A DNA stretch of 37,710 nt, from positions 1 to 37,710 of the IMG/VR virus record IMGVR_UViG_3300046001_001376; one strand, 5' to 3'. The stretch is from a virus. Shown in pieces: positions 37,689 to 37,710 of the stretch. The notes beneath the pieces were generated by a model. The model saw only the letters and a list, made by a program, of their open reading frames with translations, was not told the DNA's origin and did no database searches. Position numbers and translations under genes: made by a program. Each line of letters begins with the position of its first letter. Position 1 is the stretch's first letter.

Positions 37689-37710
37689 TGCTTTGCGGCA
37701 CTTTAGGCTT
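37654..37710 (-). CDS. 3' end of the 66-residue minus-strand gene, cut by window end
   Basis: These 57 bases equal positions 864-920 and encode the last 18 residues (KPKVPQSIKQKLAPLGGQ) plus the stop of the small protein described at 864-1064. The rest of the gene lies beyond the window edge, or equivalently at the left end of the circular genome. Confidence 0.8.
   Translation of the reverse strand, partial: KPKVPQSIKQKLAPLGGQ

Larger units (their letters stand above)
36791..37710. repeat. Right copy of the near-identical 920-bp end repeat
   Basis: The match to bases 1-920 starts inside the tail-anchored protein gene and ends at the window edge, with 19 substitutions. Differences lie between left-copy positions 127 and 793, none in the first 126 or last 127 bases. 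Twelve fall in the holin gene, all silent. Seven fall in the endolysin gene, two of them changing the protein. Confidence 0.95.

Noticed and set aside
1-37710. Temperate lifestyle genes, att sites and tRNA genes
   Set aside because: No integrase, excisionase, CI/Cro pair or tRNA-like cloverleaf was recognised; the single small HTH protein is not enough to claim lysogeny.

Overview
The window looks like one complete (circularly closing) genome of a short-tailed, P22-like phage that infects a Gram-negative host. Bases 1-920 recur as 36791-37710 with 19 substitutions and no indel, so about 36.8 kb is unique. The head genes are of P22 type: portal, scaffold, coat, gp4-like and gp10-like DNA-stabilisation proteins, and three gp7/gp20/gp16-like ejection proteins. 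There is no tape measure, tail tube, sheath or baseplate, which supports podovirus morphology. I see no integrase, excisionase, att site, phage RNA polymerase, tRNA or transposase. The phage is therefore probably lytic and dependent on host RNA polymerase. Several small early proteins resemble families I remember from phages of Betaproteobacteria; the host assignment is inference only.

Layout. (i) 1-898, repeated at the right end: end of a tail-anchored membrane protein, holin, M15 endolysin. (ii) 864-5477, minus strand: a tightly overlapping early cassette of about 14 small genes plus an SNF2-like helicase and a VRR-NUC nuclease, read from a divergent promoter region near 5480-5535. (iii) 5564-12598, plus strand: replication module with a Cas4/AddB-like PD-(D/E)XK nuclease, a possible ssDNA-binding partner, a short cytosine-methyltransferase-like protein, a family A DNA polymerase and a RepB-type primase fused to an SF3-like helicase. 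(iv) 12668-14931, minus strand: a second early operon of eight small genes including a gp88-like cysteine protein, read from a good sigma-70-like promoter at 14985-15013 and ending at a bidirectional terminator at 12601-12625. (v) 14932-15622: the only long non-coding stretch. It is packed with repeats (DnaA-box-like motifs, a perfect 20-bp inverted repeat, ACTGTA iterons, a tandem 16-mer, a hairpin and a G-tract) and is the best candidate for a replication origin and control region. (vi) 15623-37688, plus strand: the late operon, with terminase, three small basic proteins, portal, virion proteins, scaffold, coat, UUCG hairpins after three consecutive genes, DNA-stabilisation proteins, fibre, cupin, ejection proteins, a set of related fibre genes and lysis genes.

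Most neighbouring genes overlap by ATGA or TAATG, so translational coupling is pervasive. Four genes of 27-54 codons were found partly by following these overlaps, and two minus-strand genes appear to start with TTG.

The most interesting unexplained elements are the repeat-rich region at 14932-15620, the structured or peptide-coding leader just before the methyltransferase-like gene (7667-7772), and the paralogous fibre genes that share a C-terminal module at 34172-35600.
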